A stretch of DNA of 11,117 nucleotides from an uncultured Clostridia bacterium (GTDB taxonomy: Bacteria > Bacillota > Clostridia > Peptostreptococcales > Anaerovoracaceae): NCBI GenBank assembly GCA_945788655.1, contig CALZMV010000033.1, positions 1 to 11,117 of the forward strand. The letters are read 5' to 3'. Below are positions 7,621 to 11,117 of the stretch, in pieces. Position 1 is the first letter of the stretch, and each line of letters begins with the position of its first letter. Below the pieces are notes generated by a model. The model made no database searches, was not told the origin of the DNA, and saw nothing but the letters and a program-made list of their open reading frames with translations. The translations under genes were made by a program, and so were the position numbers.

Positions 7621-7656
7621 AAAACAATGCGAACCGAAATATGTTCGCATTGTTTT
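7621..7656 (-). terminator. Hairpin downstream of the regulator gene, probable terminator
   Basis: AAAACAATGCGAAC and GTTCGCATTGTTTT form a perfect 14-bp stem with an 8-base loop, 43 bp after the regulator stop. The A side precedes and the T side follows in both directions, so it could end transcription either way, although the T run is short (TTTTTG). It encloses the second copy of the putative activator site, so part of the symmetry may reflect protein binding instead. Confidence 0.55.
7631..7646 (-). promoter_or_regulatory. Putative upstream activator site, copy 2 (before kdd2)
   Basis: Minus strand GAACATATTTCGGTTC has perfect GAAC/GTTC half-sites around 8 bases and differs from the kal copy (9781-9796) at only two central bases. 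It lies about 175 bp upstream of the predicted kdd2 transcript start and forms the core of the hairpin at 7621-7656. Confidence 0.65.
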
Positions 7657-7698
7657 CTAGTTGATTATGTTCTGCTTTCCATCTGCAAAAAAGTCTGC

Positions 7699-9756
7699 CT
7701 AGAGTTCATACTTTTTCTTCTTTCTAACAAGCTGAGTCTGGCTTATCCCTATAGCCTTTGCAGCCTTTCTGGTTGACCCGTATTTTTCACAGGCATACTT
7801 AATCAGCCCCTTTTCATACTCATCAACAGCTTTCTGCAAATCTATTTCCTGCTGTAATCCGTTATCAACGCCCGGCGCATCCAGTTCCATAATATCACTG
7901 TGATTATCTTTCATTACATCCATAAGAGTTATATCCTCACCGCCGGCCCCAATCATCAGCCTCTGCACTGTATTTTCAAGTTCTCTGATATTTCCCGGCC
8001 ATTGCTGCTGCTTCAGATACTCCATGGCACTATCGGATATACCCCTTTTAACACCAAACTTCTTGTTATACTTCGAAAGAAAATGATTTACTAAAACAGG
8101 TATATCTTCAGGTCTTTCCTCAAGGCTCGGTATCTTTATTGGCACCACATTAAGTCTGTAATAAAGATCTCGCCTGAACTTGCCCTCTTCTACAAATTTT
8201 TCAAGATTCCTGTTGGTCGCCGAAATTATTCTTACATTGGTTTTGACAGGAGTTGTCCCTCCAACCCTGTAAAACTCACCATCCTGAATAACTCTCAGCA
8301 ATTTTGCCTGCATCTCCAGAGGCAGCTCCCCGATTTCATCGAGGAACATAACCCCGTTGTTTGCCAGTTCAAAATATCCTTTTTTGCCTGTGTTGCTGGC
8401 CCCTGTAAAAGCTCCTTTTTCGTATCCGAAAAACTCAGATTCTATCAGCGACGGAGAAATGGCCCCACAGTTGATTTTTACAAAAGGCTGAAGACGTCTT
8501 TCACTGTTTTTTTGTATTATATTAGCCGCCTTTTCCTTACCTACACCGGTATCTCCGAAAATCAGTACATTGCAGTCGTATTTCGAAACCTTGGTCATGT
8601 CCTCAAGGACCTTAATCATGGCTTTGCTTCTAAAAACAAAGTCCTCCATCAGAGTCTTCCCGATTAGTTCCTGCACATAAGGGCTCTCAATTCTATCTTC
8701 TTCCTCCGAATCGGCTTTGTGTTCTACCACTTGAACATTTTCAAAATATGGTGCAAGCTCTTTTACCAGCTCAACGTCAAACTCGTTGTATCCTTCCAGG
8801 TAGCCTTCTGCCCCTCGCACATCCAGAGACTTGGATAAAGACTCAGTAATGTACAGAGCAATATTAAGATTGTTGATAAGATTGGCAAAGAGCACCGTTC
8901 CACCCGGTTTTGTAGCAAGAATATTGATGGTCTCAGCCCCCGGTATCTCTGCACAGTTTACAGAAAGGTCATAAAGAGACTCTTCTCCGATTTTTTCCAT
9001 GCACTCAACAGGCTTCAATATGTCAAGAAAACTAACTTCATCAAAAACTTCAGAAATCAGGTCATCTATTCCCTTTCCTGCAATTATAGTATTGCTTCGC
9101 TTGTCCAGAAGACACTTTATTACACAATCAGCGCCAAGCTCCCTTCTTATTACATAGCCGTAAAGAAGATTTGTAATCATGCTGTCTCCAACGATGAGGA
9201 ACTTCTTCTTATCTCCGATAAGGCTCTTGAGTCTGAAAGGAGTCCCCGACTGGTCAAAGGCAAACATAAGGATATCATGAGGTACATCTTCCGGTGCCTT
9301 GACTACAGGAATAAGGTTATGAACGATAACATATCCTTTTGCCTCTACCTGGTGAAAGGCTTTATCTACAGATATTATATCCTCTATGTACATGGGCATG
9401 GAAGCCGCAGAAGCATTGCAAATAACCAAATCTCCTACCTTCAGACCCATTTGATTATCATAATCCTTGCCTATTTCTTCAACAACACCCATTACCAGTC
9501 CTCCGGTATCAGATATCGGATTGTGAAGTTTCCCTCTTCTTATTATAATATCAATTATATTCTGTTTAATTCGCTTGTCATCGTTGTTGGATTCCGTGCA
9601 TATCTGCTTAAATCCGGTACCTTCAAGATGAATTCGCTTTATGGATACTCTGAGCTCGTCAGGATAAATATTTCTGTTATTGTCAAGTTTCCACGCCGAA
9701 GTCGGCAAAACATGCTGTGGTTCAAGGACTCGTCTTTTACCATACTTATTTGGCAT
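7699..9756 (-). CDS. Sigma-54-dependent activator with a Kdd-like sensor domain
   Basis: A 685-residue fusion. Residues 1-345 align end to end with 3,5-diaminohexanoate dehydrogenase (start MPNKYGKRRVLEPQHVLP against YGTHRVIEPKGVLP; HNP..DTGGLVMG; a final EGYLEGYN against NGYTKGH), but the NAD loop GGGGKSG has become GDSMITN, so it is probably non-catalytic and acts as a sensor. An acidic linker (SEEEDRIES) leads to a sigma-54 AAA+ domain: Walker A GDTGVGKE (401-408), GAFTGA (448-453) that contacts sigma-54, Walker B VMFLDE (469-474) and FRRDLYYRLN carrying the arginine finger. A Fis-type HTH (GSTRKAAKAIGISQTQLVRKK) ends the protein. Loss of NAD binding and the ligand are inferences. The frame is open to 9798, but the ATG at 9756 aligns with the Kdd start and has AAGGAG 10 nt before it. 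It lies between its two predicted targets. Codon use is less biased than in the enzyme genes. Confidence 0.92.
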   Translation of the reverse strand: MPNKYGKRRVLEPQHVLPTSAWKLDNNRNIYPDELRVSIKRIHLEGTGFKQICTESNNDDKRIKQNIIDIIIRRGKLHNPISDTGGLVMGVVEEIGKDYDNQMGLKVGDLVICNASAASMPMYIEDIISVDKAFHQVEAKGYVIVHNLIPVVKAPEDVPHDILMFAFDQSGTPFRLKSLIGDKKKFLIVGDSMITNLLYGYVIRRELGADCVIKCLLDKRSNTIIAGKGIDDLISEVFDEVSFLDILKPVECMEKIGEESLYDLSVNCAEIPGAETINILATKPGGTVLFANLINNLNIALYITESLSKSLDVRGAEGYLEGYNEFDVELVKELAPYFENVQVVEHKADSEEEDRIESPYVQELIGKTLMEDFVFRSKAMIKVLEDMTKVSKYDCNVLIFGDTGVGKEKAANIIQKNSERRLQPFVKINCGAISPSLIESEFFGYEKGAFTGASNTGKKGYFELANNGVMFLDEIGELPLEMQAKLLRVIQDGEFYRVGGTTPVKTNVRIISATNRNLEKFVEEGKFRRDLYYRLNVVPIKIPSLEERPEDIPVLVNHFLSKYNKKFGVKRGISDSAMEYLKQQQWPGNIRELENTVQRLMIGAGGEDITLMDVMKDNHSDIMELDAPGVDNGLQQEIDLQKAVDEYEKGLIKYACEKYGSTRKAAKAIGISQTQLVRKKKKYEL

Positions 9757-9780
9757 TTTGTGTTCACTCCTTTTTTTACT

Positions 9781-9796
9781 GAACATAAATCGGTTC
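9781..9796 (+). promoter_or_regulatory. Putative activator site, copy 3 (before kal and in the regulator leader)
   Basis: GAACATAAATCGGTTC, in the same orientation relative to its sigma-54 promoter as the two copies before kdd2. The centre is about 64 bp upstream of the predicted kal transcript start. For the divergent regulator gene it lies downstream of the predicted -10 element and 25 bp before the start codon, so occupancy could also repress the regulator. Confidence 0.65.
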
Positions 9797-9814
9797 ATTT
9801 CCTTCGTATTTTCA

Positions 9815-9843
9815 ATGATATACTATTGGCACGCATTTTGCAA
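9815..9843 (-). promoter_or_regulatory. Probable sigma-70-type promoter of the regulator gene
   Basis: On the minus strand TTGCAA (-35) is followed after 17 bp by TATCAT (-10, 5 of 6 consensus bases), giving a predicted start near 9808 and a leader of about 50 nt. The -35 hexamer is the same six base pairs as the -12 region of the kal sigma-54 promoter on the other strand. Confidence 0.5.
9827..9842 (+). promoter_or_regulatory. Sigma-54 (-24/-12) promoter of kal
   Basis: TGGCACGCATTTTGCA matches TGGCAC-N5-TTGCW at every fixed position, with GG and GC separated by 10 bases. Predicted transcription start is near 9853, giving a leader of about 58 nt before kal. The same motif precedes the kdd-kam operon. 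Confidence 0.88.
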
Positions 9844-9910
9844 TATATAAATAATGTGAATTCAAACTAATAAAATAGTTCTATATTTTTACGTAAAAAG
9901 GAGAATAATA

Positions 9911-10303
9911 ATGGAAAACAAAATTACTTCAACATTAAGACTTAGAATGTCCGCTAAGGATGCACACTACGGTGGAAATCTTGTAGATGGTGCTCATATG
10001 GTTCACTTATTTGGTGACGTTGCTACTGAATTATTAATCAAGTGCGACGGAGACGAAGGTCTTTTCTGTGCATACGATAATGTAGAATTCTTAGCTCCTA
10101 CATACGCAGGCGACTACATCGAAGCTTATGGTGAAATCACAAAGATTGGTAACACTTCAAGAAAGATGAGCTTCGAAGCTAGAAAGGTTATCGCTGCAAG
10201 ACCTGACATCAGCGACTCCGCAGCTGACTTCTTAGAAGAACCTATCGTTGTAGCAAGAGCTACAGGTACTTGCGTAACTCCAAAGGAATGCAAGAGAAAA
10301 TAA
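9911..10303 (+). CDS. kal: 3-aminobutyryl-CoA ammonia-lyase
   Basis: Eliminates ammonia from L-3-aminobutyryl-CoA to give crotonyl-CoA, the late step that joins lysine fermentation to the butyrate branch. The 130-residue product has the length and sequence pattern of Kal and of beta-alanyl-CoA ammonia-lyases, small hot-dog-fold enzymes: SAKDAHYGGNLVDGAHMVHLFGD (14-36), AYDNVEFLAPTYAGD (54-68) and TGTCVTP near the end. D36 and E59 sit where the family has conserved acidic residues, though I cannot prove their role. AAGGAG precedes the ATG by 7 nt, just after a perfect 14-bp A/T palindrome (TTTTTACGTAAAAA, 9886-9899). It is transcribed away from the rest of the pathway from its own sigma-54 promoter. 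Codon use is strongly biased, as in kamA and kdd. A related CoA ammonia-lyase specificity (beta-alanyl-CoA) is possible, but the context favours Kal. Confidence 0.93.
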   Translation: MENKITSTLRLRMSAKDAHYGGNLVDGAHMVHLFGDVATELLIKCDGDEGLFCAYDNVEFLAPTYAGDYIEAYGEITKIGNTSRKMSFEARKVIAARPDISDSAADFLEEPIVVARATGTCVTPKECKRK

Positions 10304-10340
10304 TCAGCGTACAAGGTAATTACTAATACATCTTTAAAAT

Positions 10341-10382
10341 AACAGCGAGGTCAGCCTTACCATGACCTCGCTGTTGTTTTTT
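10341..10382. terminator. Intrinsic terminator between convergent kal and the pseudouridine synthase gene
   Basis: AACAGCGAGGTCA and TGACCTCGCTGTT form a perfect 13-bp stem with a 9-base loop, followed on the plus strand by G and six T. This is a strong terminator for kal. On the minus strand the stem is followed by ATTTTAAAG, a weaker tail, so it probably serves both genes. The plus-strand T run reaches into the stop codon of the minus-strand gene. Confidence 0.9.
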
Positions 10383-11085
10383 AGCAGTTTTTCAGAAATT
10401 CGATTTCTTCTTTTGTCAGTTTTCTATAATGGCCTTCCTTCAGATGCCCAAGCTTAATCGGACCGATAGCCACCCTTTCAAGGCTCTGCACGGGATTGCC
10501 CACTGCAGCAAACATCTTTCTGACCTGTCTGTTCTTCCCTTCGTGAATGGTTATTTCAACGAGAGTAGAACCTTTAGTTCCTTTTATAACATCGACCTTT
10601 GCCTTTTTTGTTATATATCCTCCAATGTCCACACCTTTTCTCAGGCGCGCAAGCTTCTCATTTGACAAGATCCCCTGAACGACAGCCCTGTAGGTTTTGC
10701 CCAGTTCATGTTTCGGATGAGTCACCCTGTAGGTCAGATCGCCATCGTTGGTCATGATTAATGCTCCTGTTGTATTGTAATCAAGCCTTCCCACAGGGAA
10801 AAGCCTTGCATCAATGTCCTTGACGATTTCCATTACGGTCGCTCTGTCCTTGTCATCCTCCACAGTTGTAATCATCCCCCAAGGCTTATTGATAAGAACG
10901 TATTCCAGTTTCCTATCTGCGCTTATTACCTTGCCATTGACCATAACCTCGTCACCCTCTGCAACATCGTAGCCGGGCTCCATCATGACAGCTCCATTTA
11001 TTTTAACATTGCCGTTGGCAATAAGTTCGTCTGCCTTTCTTCTGCTGGCAACTCCTGCCTGTGCGATATATTTGTTTATTCTCAT
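10381..11085 (-). CDS. RluB/RsuA-family rRNA pseudouridine synthase
   Basis: Converts a specific uridine of ribosomal RNA to pseudouridine; most Firmicute members of this length resemble RluB (23S rRNA), but the exact site cannot be read from the sequence. The 234-residue protein has an N-terminal S4 RNA-binding domain (MRINKYIAQAGVASRRKADELI, about 1-55) and the catalytic domain with LINKPWG (64-70) and GRLDYNTTGAL (99-109), in which D102 is the catalytic aspartate. HPKHELGKTYRA and EGKNRQVRKM are also family motifs. AAGGAA lies 7 nt before the ATG; the frame stays open upstream to the window edge, but the start at MRINKYIA is the family norm. It is a housekeeping gene unrelated to lysine fermentation, convergent with kal. 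Confidence 0.92.
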   Translation of the reverse strand: MRINKYIAQAGVASRRKADELIANGNVKINGAVMMEPGYDVAEGDEVMVNGKVISADRKLEYVLINKPWGMITTVEDDKDRATVMEIVKDIDARLFPVGRLDYNTTGALIMTNDGDLTYRVTHPKHELGKTYRAVVQGILSNEKLARLRKGVDIGGYITKKAKVDVIKGTKGSTLVEITIHEGKNRQVRKMFAAVGNPVQSLERVAIGPIKLGHLKEGHYRKLTKEEIEFLKNC

Positions 11086-11117
11086 AGTGTTCTTCCTTGT
11101 ACTCTTCCTTGTTTCTT

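Noticed and set aside
7391..7660. Plus-strand 89-codon frame across the kdd2 regulatory region
   Set aside because: It begins within kdd2, lacks a ribosome site, and crosses the sigma-54 promoter, two dyads and the hairpin; this gap holds regulatory DNA only.
7427..7698. Lysine or cobalamin riboswitch before the operon
   Set aside because: The predicted leader is only about 38 nt and no lysine or B12 riboswitch core was recognised in the gap.
9757..9798. Regulator start at 9798, adding 14 residues (MNRFMFSKKRSEHK)
   Set aside because: The extension would translate the dyad and the ribosome binding site; the ATG at 9756 aligns with the Kdd N-terminus and has AAGGAG at correct spacing.
9886..9899. 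Perfect 14-bp palindrome TTTTTACGTAAAAA before the kal ribosome site
   Set aside because: It is all A/T except a central CG, can form only a weak RNA stem, and such palindromes are common in A/T-rich leaders; noted under kal but not called as an operator.
11082..11117. Possible end of an upstream gene with a stop (TGA) overlapping the pseudouridine synthase start
   Set aside because: Only 11 codons are visible and nothing identifies them; an open frame this short is expected by chance.

Overview
The window reads as chromosomal DNA of a low-GC, obligately anaerobic, amino-acid-fermenting Firmicute (Clostridia). The evidence is the gene content, strong AAGGAG-type ribosome sites, A/T-rich codon use and clostridial-type protein sequences. 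Genus or species cannot be fixed from the sequence alone. The core is a lysine fermentation locus (lysine to acetate, butyrate and ammonia) with its own dedicated sigma-54 regulator.

Layout. Positions 1-7426, all on the minus strand and read from right to left, form one probable operon: a kdd paralogue (kdd2, 6389-7426), a second kdd (kdd1, 5185-6252), kamA (3871-5130), kamB (2766-3785), kamC (1099-2745) and kamD, which runs off the left edge. KamA makes L-beta-lysine. KamD, with an unseen KamE, makes 3,5-diaminohexanoate. KamB and KamC are the probable repair or reactivation factors of that B12 enzyme. Kdd oxidatively deaminates 3,5-diaminohexanoate. Positions 7427-7698 are regulatory. Positions 7699-9756 (minus) encode a 685-residue regulator: a complete but degenerate Kdd-like domain fused to a sigma-54 AAA+ activator and a Fis-type HTH. 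Positions 9757-9910 are a second, compact regulatory region. Kal (9911-10303, plus) is the 3-aminobutyryl-CoA ammonia-lyase of the same pathway. A convergent terminator (10341-10382) separates it from an unrelated minus-strand housekeeping gene, an RluB/RsuA-type pseudouridine synthase (10381-11085). The cleavage enzyme Kce and KamE are not in the window.

Regulation. Two near-consensus sigma-54 promoters are visible, TGGCACAGAACTTGCT before kdd2 and TGGCACGCATTTTGCA before kal. Three copies of a 16-bp dyad, consensus about GAACATAWWTCGGTTC, lie upstream of them: two copies 31 bp apart before kdd2 and one before kal. The simplest model is that the Kdd-like domain senses a pathway intermediate or cofactor, the protein binds these dyads, and it switches on both the kdd-kam operon and kal. 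The regulator's probable sigma-70 promoter overlaps the kal sigma-54 promoter on the opposite strand. The third dyad lies between that promoter and the regulator's start codon, which suggests negative autoregulation. This enzyme-derived sensor and its operator set are the most interesting part of the window.
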